Below, piece by piece: positions 1 to 11,476 of a stretch of DNA of 64,000 nucleotides. How positions within the stretch are numbered: the stretch's first letter is position 1; each line of letters starts with the position of its first letter. The DNA is from Antilocapra americana (Eukaryota > Chordata > Mammalia > Artiodactyla > Antilocapridae). The notes beneath the pieces were generated by a model. The model was not told the origin of the DNA. It saw only the letters and a program-made list of their open reading frames with translations, and searched no databases. The translations under genes were made by a program, and so were the position numbers. The stretch covers positions 30,391,681 through 30,455,680 of the forward strand of contig ML662442.1 in assembly GCA_007570785.1 (NCBI GenBank), written 5' to 3'.

Positions 1-1105
1 TGCTGGTTTTCTCCTACTTTACTGGATGCTCTTCCCGTGTACTCACTAAAGATTAATGGGCCTTAGGTTTTGTTTCTTAGATTTCTCCTCTGTCTACTTC
101 ATTCCCTTGGTAACTCATCCAGTGAGCCTTAACAACCGACTAGATATCATCACTTAGTTGGATAATAGGCATCTCACATTAACCAGTTCAAGACTAAATT
201 CTGAATTTCTCCATCACCTCCATCTAAACCTGTTACTCATTTGGGTTAAAGACCCAATTCATTCATCCAGTTAAGACTAATCCACCCAATTGCTTAAGGG
301 TGAAGAATTTAAGTCACAACCTGTCATCTTTTACTTCTTTTTCCTTTTTCATCTCCCCAATCCAATCTCCTACCAAGTTCCATCAGTTCCTCCTTCAAAC
401 CCTATTCCATCTCTAGCCACTTCTGACCAGCCTTCTCATTTGCACCCTAGTCCAGTCCCACCATCTCCTTTTGCCTGGACAGCTGGAATTATCTCCTGTT
501 CAGTCTTTCTCCTTCCATGTATGCCCTCCAGAGTACATTCTCCACACAGTAGTCAGAGGGATGATTTTAGAAACCAATTCTGTCAATCCCATTCTTATTC
601 AAAACTCTGTTTTTCCATAAAATTAAACCCAATTCCTTACGATCTAGAAGGCAAAACTTGACCTGGATTCTGCCAATTTTTCTTCTTCTCCTCACACTTC
701 AGACTCCAGTCCCACCTGCCTTCTCACCAGTCTTCAACTTTTCCAAGTCCATTCTTTCCTCAAGATTTCACATGCGCTGTTCCTTCTTTGGCATGCAGAT
801 TTTCCTCCAGGTATGTATCCTATTGGCTCTTTATGTTTCATCACTGAAACTTCTACTCAATTGTTATTTTTATGGAGAGGCCTTTCCTGATATTTCATTT
901 TAAAGTAGTATCTTACCACTTCAGGTTTATTTCTAGCACAGCTTTTTTATTCCTATGTGAATATACATATAATCTTTATTTAATAAGTTATTGTCTGCTT
1001 CTTTCCACCATGACACAAACTCAACAGGGCAGGGATTCCATCTCATCACCACTGAATTCATCATAGGCATTCAAAACCCATTTGCTATGAGTAAATGACA
1101 ATACT
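1..1105 (+). mobile_element. L2 LINE, long 3' fragment, open at the left window edge
   Basis: The whole stretch follows the 3' half of an L2 (CR1-like) LINE in sense orientation. The pyrimidine-rich coding part runs from base 1. It passes through the decayed line about a diagnostic two-strand region near 520-560 and ends in the typical tail near 1010-1100, with a 'GGGCAGGGA' motif at about 1028. Reading frames are broken throughout. Because the match is already under way at base 1, the element starts outside the window. Confidence 0.85.
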
Positions 1106-2069
1106 GTCCTAGAAGAACTGACTTGGAGCATCCTGGCTGGTTAAACAGGGGACACCATGAGTTTTCATAATGCCAAATGTTTCTAAAATTTATATACAAC
1201 TTTGGGGTTAAAATACGCTAGCAGTTGTCCTAGAGAGATGCAACCCCTGCCAGGATTTTAATAACTATCTGGATATCTTTGAGTTCTAAACACCCACTCT
1301 CAGTCTCACATCAGAGTTAGTTCCTACTGCTCAAAGGCATGCAGAATTCAGACAGATTTTAAGGCATTCCAACTGATCAATCTGTTTCCAAGACATTACC
1401 AGCTGCTGCTTTAATCATTTATGGGACCATTACAGCTTTTAGGCTTCAAGTCAAGAATTGAGGCATTGTTTTTTGTTTTGTGAAATTGGCTTATGGAAGA
1501 AGGACTTGCCTTCCCATTTTGCAAAGTCAAATTGCAGGCTGATGATTATCTGGGAGAGAACTACTAGCAGAACACTCTGTAATCCACAGATGCCCCCCCT
1601 AGGATCTAAATCTAGGGTAGGAGGGTAGTCTTTCACTGGAATTACAGGCATGAAAACATGTCCACAAGTCTTCCAAGTGTCTGTCTTTGAGCCAGTACTA
1701 TTTCAAAAAAAAAAAATGTCAGGGAGCAGCTTGAGGCTTCTACATGTATTGTTGATTTTGTTTTTTCACTTGGAGAATCTGCATTAGTTTACTATTAATG
1801 CCACTCTCTTTCCTGAGTGATATGCATACATAATATCACAAAAATGAGCAAAAGGATATAGAAATTAATGGCAGTGTTTTATGGCAAGGAAGTACTTTGG
1901 TACTAATGACTACCTAATGAGTAATGGCAAATGGGCCCTGAGATGGTGGATCACTTATCTAAATGGTCAGCCCAGGCTCTTTTGCTTTTTTTAGGCTTTG
2001 GGCACACAATAGAATGAGCCTTCTCATGGCTCCAGAGATGTATAAAGTAGAAAATCTTCAAGCAGCAAC
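1106..2069. other. Intervening DNA, no recognised feature
   Basis: I see no gene or recognisable repeat here. There is a short A-run near 1706-1717. Reading frames are short and carry no known motif. Confidence 0.4.
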
Positions 2070-2375
2070 TAAAGTGAGACTCCTCACAACAGAACTATTA
2101 AATTTCTCCATAATTCTGGCCCTCACCGCCAGTCCTTCCCATCTTAGTAAATGGCAACTCTGATTGCTGAATTCTCAGACCAGTGTTTTGGGGACCCTTT
2201 CTATTCTACCCTTTCTTTCCCACACCCCTGTCTCTACTCCATCAGCAGGTCCTTCAGTTCTATCTCCTGGTCCTAGACAGCCTCATTTCTTTCCTGGGTT
2301 TCTACAAGAGCTTGTCAAGAAATTTCTCTGCTTCCACCCCTGCCCCCCAGTGTTGCAATATGTGGTAGATCCATC
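2070..2375 (+). mobile_element. L2 LINE fragment
   Basis: This is a second sense-strand piece of the same L2 region present at about 190-480, including the stretch around the 'CATCAGCAGGTCCT' segment near 2240. It is separated from the first L2 by almost 1 kb, so it is either a separate insertion or a rearranged part. It is degraded, with no usable frame. Confidence 0.7.
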
Positions 2376-3448
2376 TCTCTCTAACCCCCAAGGATGCTGC
2401 CGGTTCACAGGGTATCTTTACAAAAGCTGCAAAAAAAGGTATCCCTCAGGGATGGATGAAACTCTACAGATGCAGAGTTTGATAAATGTACAGTACTTTC
2501 ATGCTACTTAGAAAAAGCCTTCCTTTCTCTGGGTTGACAGAGCTGCATGCTGGGATGCATGAATTGATGAGGCTTAATCAGACTGGCTTCAGCTACATCA
2601 TCCCTTTAGCTGATGTCTTTGCTCAGTGCACAACATGCACAACCAAACACAGGAACTTTACCCCTACTACCACCACAAACATTATTCTCTTTCAAGGCAT
2701 TCTATTTATTTCCAGGATAAAATGTATTACAAGTAGTGCTCATTAACATTTTAATATGTAAAAGCTGACTGGGTGAAACACAGTGGGAAAAAGAGGCTAA
2801 GAGATAAACTAGGAGGAAAGATGCCTAATTGTTAGATTCAACAATTCTTTCAAAAGAGCTGTTTCTGAGACAGTACTTTGGTGACCATGATCTGAAAGTA
2901 ACTTCCACAACTGATGACAGTGGCCCTCGGTGGCCTGCTTTGCATTATCTACTGTTTATTGTAACAGGTGTCAGGGAGGGAACACTTATAAACCATTGCC
3001 CTTGTTCTAGTCACTTAATATAAGTGACTAGAAAAGATGTTGATAAAAGAGTACACCATCATTAATAATATATCTGAAACTTGTGCTAGGAACAAACAGT
3101 GCTTTGGGAGTTCAGAAGGTGAGAGCACCATGAAAAATTTATGAAAAGATATACATTTTAATTAGGCTAAGTATTTCAAGCAGCCATTAAAAGTAACTAT
3201 TAAGATAATTCAATGATTATTTTCTTCCTATCAATGATTTTTATATAGTTCTTTTGAAAATATTTGTGAATATAAAATATAATTTTACAGTTTGTTGTTT
3301 CTAATGCTGGTCTAAATCTATGGTAAACTTCAAACCAATGTAATATTTGTTGACTGGTTGCTGGGTACAAACCACATGCTTGGTGCTTTAGGGTGAATAA
3401 AGATGAATATAGTACCAGAATGTTTCTACAAGATGCTCATCATCGTGT
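2376..3448. other. Intervening DNA, no recognised feature
   Basis: AT-rich single-copy-looking sequence. The part around 3350-3410 faintly resembles an old interspersed repeat but is too diverged to name. Confidence 0.4.
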
Positions 3449-3460
3449 ATGAGCAAGAAG

Positions 3461-3671
3461 CATGCCTGCTAAGTTGCTTCGGTCATATTCGACTCTTTTC
3501 AACCCTATGGACTCTAGCCCACTAAGCTCCTTTGTCCATGGGAATCTCCAGGCAAGAATACTGGAGTTGGTTTCCATTCCCTTCTCCAGCGGATCTTCCC
3601 AACCCAAGGATCCACCCTGGGTCTTCTTCACTGCAGGCGGATTCTTTACCACTAAGCCAACTGGGAAGCCC
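3461..3671 (-). mobile_element. Bov-tA SINE with 12-bp target-site duplication
   Basis: On the minus strand this reads as a tRNA-like head (GGGCTTCCCAGTTGGCTTAGTGG type, ending at 3671) followed by the Bov-A body. A perfect 12-bp direct repeat, ATGAGCAAGAAG, flanks it at 3449-3460 and 3672-3683, which fixes the boundaries. Bov-tA elements are ruminant SINEs thought to be mobilised by BovB proteins because they share a 3' end. Confidence 0.95.
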
Positions 3672-3847
3672 ATGAGCAAGAAGGACTAGCAGCAAATAAC
3701 ACTAACACAATAGAAAAAGTAAATAACTATAAATGTTACCATATAGACAGAAGACTATGGCAGCAGAGAGCAGGAGAACAGTGGGTGGTATCTGAGTTGA
3801 GCTTGATGGATAGGAAGATTTTGACAGATGGAATTAGGACAAAGGCA

Positions 3848-4071
3848 TGTGTGTGTGCTCAGTCACTTCAGCTGTGTCTGCCTCTTTGCAACCCTATACA
3901 CTGTAGCCCGCCAGGCTCCTCTGTCCATGGAATTCTCCAGGGGAGAATCTGGAGTGGGTTGCCATGCCCTCCTCCAGGGGATCTTCCCAACTAAGGGACT
4001 GAACCTACATCTCCTACGGCTCCTGCATTGCAAGCATATTCTCAACTGCTGAGCCAAAGGGGAAGCCCTGA
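3848..4071 (-). mobile_element. Bov-tA SINE
   Basis: A second minus-strand Bov-tA lies 176 bp from the previous one, with the same body and tRNA-like head. A 9-bp flanking repeat, ACAAAGGCA (3839-3847 and 4072-4080), is a likely target-site duplication. The two copies form a direct repeat pair. Confidence 0.92.
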
Positions 4072-4244
4072 ACAAAGGCACAGAAGGCATGTGTTCAGGC
4101 TGCTTTCTAGGAAGGAAGGAAGAGGAGAGTTAAATGAACTCAGTCCTGGAACACTGGGCTGAGCCTTCTCAAAAGCAGATCAACAGAGATGAACTTGACA
4201 TTTTGCTGACATTGCATCTATGAAAGGTAAACAGAAAGGCAAAA

Positions 4245-4265
4245 TAACAACAACAACAACAACAA
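4245..4265. repeat. (AAC)n microsatellite
   Basis: About seven tandem AAC units. Confidence 0.9.
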
Positions 4266-4322
4266 ACTAATACCATGGACCTAATTCTTATCTGTTAGTG
4301 CCAACCAAAGTGAAGAGAGGCT

Positions 4323-4721
4323 TGTTAGGGACTGAACTGTGTCTCCCCTGCCCCGCCGTTCATATGTTTAAAGTGCTAATCCCTAACAACTCAGCATGTG
4401 ACTAAATTTGGATATTGGGTGCTTAAAGAGGTAATGAAATTAAAATTAGTTCATTAGGGGGAGGAAAATCCAATCTAACTGGTGTTCTCCTAAAAGGAGA
4501 AAATTTGGACATAGGTGGTGACAGAGGGGAGACCACATGAAAACACAGGGAGAAGATGGCCATGTAAAAGCCGAGGAGAAAAGCTTCAGAAAAACAACCC
4601 TGTGAATACATACCTTGATTTTGACTTCTAGCCTCCAGAACTATAAGGAAATGAACTCCCATTGTTTACGCACGCCTCGGCCTGCAGGACCTTGCTGTGG
4701 CAGCTCTAGCAAACTAGCACG
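4323..4721 (+). mobile_element. MLT1-type MaLR long terminal repeat
   Basis: The sequence follows the MLT1 LTR from its TGTTA-like start through the 'CATATGTTTAAAGTGCTAATCC' type segment and the 'TAGCCTCCAGAACTATAAGG' type segment to a tail ending near 'CTAGCAAACTAG'. MLT1 LTRs are old ERV-L/MaLR relics shared by placental mammals. No second LTR or internal part is seen, so it is a solo LTR. Confidence 0.85.
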
Positions 4722-5068
4722 GGCCCCAGCGTTCCTGGGCATAGCAAGAAGGGAGGACAGTGAGACATTCAGACCGGGCACAGACAGGCTTTTACAGACT
4801 GCAGTGAGTTCAGAGTAGAGGCAGGCATGACACACTTTCTAAGACTATGCAGTTCTGTGAGCCTGATGAGGAAGAAGGCGAAGAGACAGCAAAGAAACTG
4901 CATGGGCAAGCTCCACCTCGCTGTACTCCCTCCCCGAGCCCTGGGCCTGTATTTTAAGACACGTACGAAACACACAAAGACACACAATCAAGGAAAGGTT
5001 CGCGACAAGTGCAAACGAGTCAGACACCTCAGAAAGACCAGGAGGAATTGAGGCATCTAATAATAAAA
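4722..5068. other. Intervening DNA, no recognised feature
   Basis: Slightly GC-richer, purine-rich sequence with overlapping short reading frames on both strands. None resembles a known protein. Confidence 0.4.
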
Positions 5069-5280
5069 CAGGACGTCCCTGGTGGTCTACTGGTTAAGAA
5101 TTGCCTTCCAACGCAGGGGATGTGGGTTCGATTCCTGGTGGGTGAACTAAGATCCCACATGCCACAATGAAGAGCTTGAGGACTGCAACAAAGGATTCTG
5201 TGTGCTGCAACTAAGAGCCAGTGCAGTCAAAAATACATAAAGAAATAACTCATTTTAAAAATAAATACATAAAAATAAAA
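5069..5280 (+). mobile_element. CHR-2-type tRNA-derived SINE
   Basis: A tRNA-like head (CCCTGGTGGTCTACTGG) is followed by an intact pol III B-box, GGTTCGATTCC at 5125-5135, the 'GAACTAAGATCCCACATGCC' body and an A-rich tail. CHR SINEs are restricted to the cetartiodactyl lineage that includes ruminants, whales and hippos. A short A-rich flanking repeat (AATAAAAC, 5060-5067 and 5274-5281) may be its target-site duplication. Confidence 0.85.
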
Positions 5281-6017
5281 CATTAGAGCTGATGCCCCCA
5301 AACTAAGCGAGGCTGGAGGCCAGGCTGGGCAGATGCTTTAATGTGTCCAAACAATAGCTGTATGGCAGAACTTTCTGTTCACCTCCTGCTTCGGTCTTTG
5401 TCAGCGAGGAGCTTCCATGCAAGAAACAGGAATGATTCTTGGTGAGACAAAATTGTCAAGGAAGGGAGGTGAAGGATGACGAAAGAGCATGTGCTGCTCT
5501 AAGACAGTTCAAGTATAAATCACATCTGGAAGTGACTGCAGAACTTGCAAATGGATGGCAGAACTGCTGACATTGACCTCTGAGAGGGCATAGAAAATGG
5601 AAGAGGGAGTCATGACAGGAGATGGGCGTATGCTGACCTGATTGTCACCAAAAAGAAAGAAAAAGGGGTCAGCAAACAACAAAATGAACAGTTTGACAGC
5701 AGTCTCAGAAGAAATTTCTCAACTGGGTGGATTATGAGCATTTAAGAAGGGGCAATTTGATCTTTAGCATAGATGTACCACAGAAAAAATTAAGAATTGT
5801 AGAATTTCAGGATTGGAAAGATCCTTCGGGTGACTTAGTGCCGAAGTCAATCAAATGCTTAAATTTCCAGAAGTTTGGTGACCCAGCTTACATTTGAACA
5901 CCTCCAGTGGTTAGAAACTCATGGCCTTTCAAGGCAACTCATTCACACAATCATATTGGACATAATCATATGAATTCATACAGGGAAGTTATAAGATCAG
6001 TATATTAGTATTCAGCA
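5281..6017. other. Intervening DNA; possible old repeat at about 5815-5990
   Basis: Most of this is unrecognised. The part at about 5815-5990 ('GGATTGGAAAGATCCTT' through 'GAACACCTCCAGTGG') resembles a widespread ancient mammalian repeat, but I cannot name the family with confidence. Confidence 0.35.
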
Positions 6018-6515
6018 TGACATATTAGACAGCATATTGAAAAGAACAGACATCACTTTGTTGACAAAGGTCCATATATTCAAAGCTATGGTTTTTCTAA
6101 TAGTCACATACGGATGTGAAAGTTGGACCATAAAGAAGACTGAGTGCCAAAGAACTGATGCTTTTGAATTGTGGTGCTGGAGAGAACTCTTGAGAGTCTC
6201 TTGAACAGCAAGAAGATTAAACCAGTCAATCCTAAAGGAAATAAACTCTGAATACTCTTTGGAAGCACTGATGCTGAAGCTGAAGCTCCAATACCTTGGC
6301 CATCTGATACAAAGAGCCAACTCATTAGAAAATACCCTGATGCTGGGAAAGACTGAGGGCAGGAGGAAAAGGGGATTATAGAAGATGAGATGGTTGGATG
6401 GAATCACTGACTCAATGGACATGAGTTTGAGCAAACTCCAGGAGATACTGAAGGACAGGGTATCCCGGAGTGCTACAATCCATAGGGTGGCAAGGAGTCG
6501 GACACAACTTAGCAA
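6018..6515 (+). mobile_element. BovB LINE, 3' fragment
   Basis: Sense-strand 3' end of BovB, about 0.5 kb. It begins in the C-terminal coding part, where 'YGCESWT' and 'FELWCW' type peptides are still readable at about 6110-6185. It ends in the BovB 3' terminus (CGGACACAACTTAGCAACTGAAC). Stops such as TGA at about 6202 and TAG at about 6380 disrupt the frame. It is 5'-truncated, as is usual for BovB copies. Confidence 0.93.
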
Positions 6516-6542
6516 CTGAACAACATCTTCTGTAATAGAAGT

Positions 6543-6906
6543 TGTTATGTAATGCATGTGTACCTCCAAAATTCTCATGTTGAACTTTAATCCTCAGTGA
6601 GAACGTGTTAAGAGGTGCAGACTTTGGAAGAGACTTAAATCAGATGAAGTGATGAGGGTAGAGCTCCCAAGATGGAATTAGTTGTTTTACAATAAGAGGA
6701 AGAGACATCAGAGCTCCCTTGCCACCATGGGAGGATATAGCAAGAAGGCAGCTGTCTATAAGCCAAGAAGAAGGCTTTCATCAGAACTCCATCATGTTGG
6801 CACCATGATCTTAGACCTTCTAGACTTGAGAACTATGAGAAAATAAATTTCTGTTGTTCAAGCCACCTAGTTTATGATATTTTGTTATGGCAGTACAAAA
6901 TACAGA
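6543..6906 (+). mobile_element. MLT1A-like MaLR long terminal repeat
   Basis: It matches the MLT1A type of LTR: TGTTATG start, 'CATGTTGAACTTTAATCC', 'AGCTCCCTTGCCACCATG', then the AATAAA-containing 'GAGAAAATAAATTTCTGTTG' segment near 6837-6856. It lies just after the BovB fragment and is old and diverged. No partner LTR is visible. Confidence 0.85.
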
Positions 6907-7120
6907 ACATAAAGCATTCACAAGAAAATTATTCTGTATCTCTTTTGACACTTTAGAAAATACAGTAGGAATGCAAGAAATTCAGAGAACAGCCTTGTAT
7001 TGTTTAGAATCTTTTAGAAATGTCTGTAAATGTATATGTGTAAAACTGCAGCTAAAATAAGAATCAACATCTATGACACCTTTTAAAGTATCTATTACAG
7101 CTAAATATGGAAAACTAAAT

Positions 7121-8283
7121 ATGGTTTTAGACAAGGCAAAGGAACCAGAGATCAAACTGCCAACATCCGATGGATCATTGAAAAAGCAAGAGAGTTCCAG
7201 AAAAACATCTATTTCTGCTTTATTGACTATGCCAATGCCTTTGACTGTGTGTATCACAATGAACTGTGGAAAATTCTGAAAGAGATGGGAATACCAGACC
7301 ATCTTACCTGACTCCTGAGAAATCTGTATACAGATCAGGAAGCAACAGTTAGAACTGGACATGGAACAACAGACTGGTTCCAAATAGGAAAAGGAGTACG
7401 TCAAGGCTGTATAGTGTCACCCTGCTTATATAACTTATATGCAGAGTACATCATGAGAAATGCTGGGCTGGAGGAAGCATAAGCAGGATCCAGATTGCTG
7501 GGAGAAATATCAATAACCTCAGATATGCAGATGACACCACCCTTATGGCAGAAAGTGAAGAAGAGCCTCTTGATGAAAGTGAAAGAGGATGGTGAAAAAG
7601 TTGGCTTAAGGCTCAACATTCAGAAAACTAAGATCATGGCATCTGGTCCCATCACTTCATGGCAAATAGATGGGGAAACAGTGGAAACAGTGTGAGACTT
7701 CATTTTTTTTGGCTCCAAAATCACTGCAGATGGTGATTGCAGCCATGAAATTAAAAGACGCTTACTTCTTGGAAGGAAAGTTATGACCAACCTAGACAGC
7801 ATAGATATTACTTGGCCAGCAAAGGTCCATTTAGTCAAGGCTATGGTTTTTCCAGTGGTTATGTATGGATGTGAGAGTTGGACTATAAAGAAAGCTGAGC
7901 ACCAAAGAATTGATGCTTTTGAACTGTGGTGTTGGAGAAGACTCTTAAGGGTCCCTTGAACTGCAAAGAGATCCAACCAGTCCATCCTAAAGGAGATCAG
8001 TCCTGGGTGTACATTAGAAGGACTGATGCTGAAGCTGAAACTCCAATATTTTGGACACCTGATAAGAAGAGCTGACTCACTGGAAAAGACCCCAATGCTG
8101 GGAAAGATTGAAGGCTGGAGGAGAAGGGGATGACAGAGGATGAGATGGTTGGATGCATCACCAACACAATGGACATGAGTACAGGTAAACTCCAGGAGTT
8201 GATGATGGACAGGGAGGCCTGGCGTATTGTGGTCCATGGGGTCGCAAAGAGTCAAGACATAACTGAGCAACTGAACTGAACTG
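7121..8283 (+). mobile_element. BovB LINE, 5'-truncated 1.16-kb copy
   Basis: Sense-strand BovB from the beginning of the reverse-transcriptase core to the 3' end, finishing in the typical GAACTGAACTGA tail (about 8271-8283). A candidate target-site duplication starts with ATGGAAAAC at 7107-7115 and 8284-8292. The 5' break is within the element, consistent with incomplete target-primed reverse transcription. Confidence 0.95.
7131..8110 (+). pseudogene. BovB reverse transcriptase remnant
   Basis: The conceptual protein starts in the conserved 'GTRDQTANI' block. Motif A keeps its catalytic Asp (FCFIDYANAFDCV at about 7213-7251) and motif C is intact as YADD at 7524-7535. The C-terminal zinc-knuckle-like region ('YGCESWT', 'FELWCW') follows. 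The frame is dead: in-frame TGA at 7309-7311, TAA at 7480-7482, a TGA near 7693 and others downstream. RTE-clade LINE proteins nick target DNA and reverse-transcribe their own RNA; this copy lacks the endonuclease domain altogether. Confidence 0.9.
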
Positions 8284-8439
8284 ATGGAAAACAATTAAAT
8301 TGGGAGAGTATGTATGATTTGTGTGGCTGGATTCCTTCATGTAATTTAAGAACTTTAAATTTCTTCTTCTTTTGTTTTTTTTTTTCTTTCATACGGTTAC
8401 AGGTTAAGCAGAAAGGAAGAGAGGAAAGGGCCTGGGATC

Positions 8440-8660
8440 AAGAAGTTGAGCTTTGAAGCCAGACATAACTGGGCTGGAATCCTGGTGCCAGAATTTATTA
8501 GCTGTGTGACCTGGGCAAGTTACTTAAGCTGTCTAAGACTCAGCTTCTTCAGATACACAATAGGGAAATCAAAGAATCTATTGCATCTGGCTGTTACGAG
8601 AATTAAATACATATACAAAGGGCACCTATAACACAGCTAGTGCTCAAAAGACATTATCAT
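8440..8660 (+). mobile_element. MIR SINE
   Basis: A recognisable mammalian-wide MIR in sense orientation with the conserved core 'TAGCTGTGTGACCTGGGCAA' near 8499-8518 and the 'AGATACACAATAGGG' segment after it. It is ancient and diverged. Confidence 0.88.
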
Positions 8661-9987
8661 TATGCAACCACATGTGAAGAGACAGAAAATGGCCAAAGCT
8701 CTAAAATCCATCCAAATAACCTCAGTGTAATTGGTGAAACCTTAAAACAGCACAGTGTTTGCATTCGAGAAGCTGAAAAAGCTGCCTTTCATAACTTGAA
8801 GTGTCAATAATAACTGCCCTTAAATGATGCTAATTAGTTATAGCTAAATTGCAAATGATTGTTGATCTGTGCCAGAAGCCAAACATATACTGCCAAGAAC
8901 CAATCAAGATCAACCACAGAACATTTTAAAGGTCACATCGTACAACAGAGAACTAAATACTAAATCATTTTTTGACCTTGACTTCTTAACAGTGACACAA
9001 GAGCATAACTCAATTTAGTAATTATTTGCTTTTAATATCAAAGGGAAGTACTTCAGGGGTGATTTTACTGATTTTTTAAATTGAAAATATTTTCCTTTAA
9101 CATTTCCTCATTTCTTTTCTTATAAGCATCATTAAATAGATTTTGGAAAGCTGTGGGTGGCTCAAGTTCAAGGTCATATTCTCAACACAGGAACACATTT
9201 ACATGCAAATATATTGTAATAGCAAAATCCTTATTACTCTACCAGTTAGGTCAGCCTGTTTATCTTGGAAAGGTTTATAAAGTGCCTTTGTGCATGTCCG
9301 TCTACACATTTGTATACTTCATCAATTCAGTTTGATAATATTAAATGTGGGAAAATTTGGTTTCCATTTCAGCCACACATCCTTCCCAATGGACCATTAA
9401 ACACACATAACCCAAAAAGAAACTTATTCTCCTTACCCCAGGAGTGGCTGATGAGTGACTCCCCACAGATTACAAAGTTAAGCGAATTCTAGAGCTAGGG
9501 ACAGAGGAAGCAAAATTATTCAGTTTGTTTTCTAGAGGACAGCTGTTGGTTTTTCCCTGCCCAATAATTCTTTCCCCTTCCCTTCTTTAGGGAGTCAGTA
9601 TACTCCACTTTCAGGGTCCTGGGGGACATGCTGGGATCCCCAGTTCCAAAGGGGGATGTGTCACAGGCTGGCCACTTGGCCACTTTCCTTCCCCAGGCCA
9701 GCAGGACAAATTCAGGGAAGGGCCAATGATTTAGCAAGACCCTTCAGTGCCTTCCTGGAAATCTGAACTATGGATACTGCAAGAGGTAGAGAGACACTCT
9801 TTCCTTTTGGATTACTTAGTGGAGTAAGTTTGAGACTGTCAGTGGACTGTCCTTGTCATTTGTAAAGTGCTTGCTTGAGAATGAAGCTAACACAGAGAGA
9901 AAAACAGAAATGAAAGACAAAGAGAGTTCTACTATTTTTTGAGTTTCTGGACTCAGCTGTCCTAATTTTTGACCTCCCCTATATGTA
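8661..9987. other. Intervening DNA; unresolved repeat-like block at about 9570-9830
   Basis: AT-rich sequence without a recognised gene. The block at about 9570-9830 ('GGCTGGCCACTTGGCC' through 'GAGAGACACTCTTTCC') resembles an old mammalian interspersed repeat, but I cannot assign it to a family. Confidence 0.35.
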
Positions 9988-10019
9988 GAAAAACAAACAA
10001 ACAAACAAACAAAAAAAAC
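9988..10019. repeat. (AAAC)n microsatellite
   Basis: About five AAAC units merging into an A-run. Confidence 0.9.
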
Positions 10020-10599
10020 ACCTTGCTGTTTGGAGTTGAGTTTCTGTTACTTGTAACCAAAAGACACCTGACCATAATTGTTTAAGGAAAAGCCAGACTT
10101 TACAGTTTAACCTTAATATTCAGTGCTTCTTTAATCTCCTAAATTCAAATTCTCCTGTTCTTTCATGGATAAACTCCAGGCCCTATTTGTTCCCACTGTT
10201 TTCTAAAACAGTTCCCCAAATTCTTCAAATTTCAGCAACTTCTATCACTAGTTATTGGCATCTTATGATAAAGACATATATATAGTTTAAGTAAGACATT
10301 TCCTAATGTCTTCAACAAGAACAAACTAAGCTTTTTTCCTATCTGTACAGAATGGTTTAGATCAGGAAATCTCATGTAGGACTGGCATATGAACCAGAAA
10401 TACCTATTCTGTTTTTAAGAAAATTATGATCACCTAAGACCCCAATCTCAATAAGCTATCTCTAAAGTTCAGAGATTGAGGCCCTCAAATGTATTTTTAA
10501 AAGCTTTATGTTTCATATATAGCTCTGGCTTAAAAATCACCTGTAACTATTCTAGACAGGTACCTTCTTCAAAAAAGAAAAACAGATGAAGTCAATGAG
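10020..10599. other. Intervening DNA, no recognised feature
   Basis: I see no gene or named repeat in this AT-rich stretch. Confidence 0.4.
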
Positions 10600-10757
10600 T
10601 CCTAAATCCAGTTAATCATCAGTATCATGGTGACCTCTTAAAAAAAAAAATTCTTAAGACAAATTCTTAGAGATTTCAATCTAATGGGTCTTTTATAAAC
10701 TTTAATGGTGACCTGGGTGATTCTGATGACCATTCAGGTGTAAGAACTACTGGATTA
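10600..10757 (+). mobile_element. MER5-like hAT DNA transposon remnant
   Basis: It keeps the MER5 layout: 'ATCATGGTGACCTCTTAAAA', a middle 'AGAGATTTCAATCTAATGGG' segment, then 'GGTGATTCTGATGACCATTC' and 'AAGAACTACTGG'. MER5 elements are short non-autonomous hAT-Charlie relics. Confidence 0.65.
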
Positions 10758-10983
10758 AATGATAGAACTGTTGACTCACCCCTCATGAATCTGTGTTCAC
10801 AGTCATTTTGCAGACATGGAGCAAAAAGCCTCTGAAGGGATAACACAGACTGAGAATTCCTGAGATCTGGAAGGCTTTGGACTGATTAGCATTTATCTGT
10901 GACATGTTGAGCATGGATAAGCCATGCTAAAAGATCCGGCCAGGTCATGCCATCCACAATACAAAAACAGATCTGGTTGTCTT

Positions 10984-11476
10984 TGTTGTTGTTGTTCAGT
11001 CACTCAGTTGTGTCCAACTCTTTGCAACCCTATGAACTGCAACACACCAGGCTTCCTTGTCCTTTACTATCTCCCAGAGTTTACTCAAACTCATGTCCAT
11101 TGACTCAGTAATACCATCCAACCATCTCATCCTCTGACATCCCCTTCTCCTTTTGCCTTCAATCTTTCCAAGCATCAGGGTCTTTCTCATTGAGTCAGCT
11201 CTTCACATCAGGTGGCCAAAGTATTGGCACTTCAGCTTCAGCATCAGTCCTTCCAATGAATATCCTGGGTTGATTTCCTTTAGGATTGACTGATTTGATC
11301 TAGCTATCCAAGGAACTCACAAGAGTCTTCTCAGGCACCACAATACGAAAGCAGCAGTTCTTCAGCACTCACCTTCTTTATGGTCCAATTCACATCCATA
11401 CATGACTACTGGATAAACCATAGCTTTGACTATATGGACCTTTGTCAGTAAAGTTATGTCTCTGCTTTATAATAAG
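10984..11476 (-). mobile_element. BovB LINE, 3' fragment
   Basis: Minus-strand BovB 3' end of about 0.5 kb. The 3' terminus is at about 10995 ('TCAGTCACTCAGTTGTGTCC' on the plus strand) and the copy is truncated inside the C-terminal coding region near 11476. A degraded GTT-rich tract (10984-10996) marks the 3' side. Confidence 0.93.

Noticed and set aside
290..661. 123-codon open frame near the left edge
   Set aside because: It lies wholly inside a degraded L2 and is not in a conserved coding frame.
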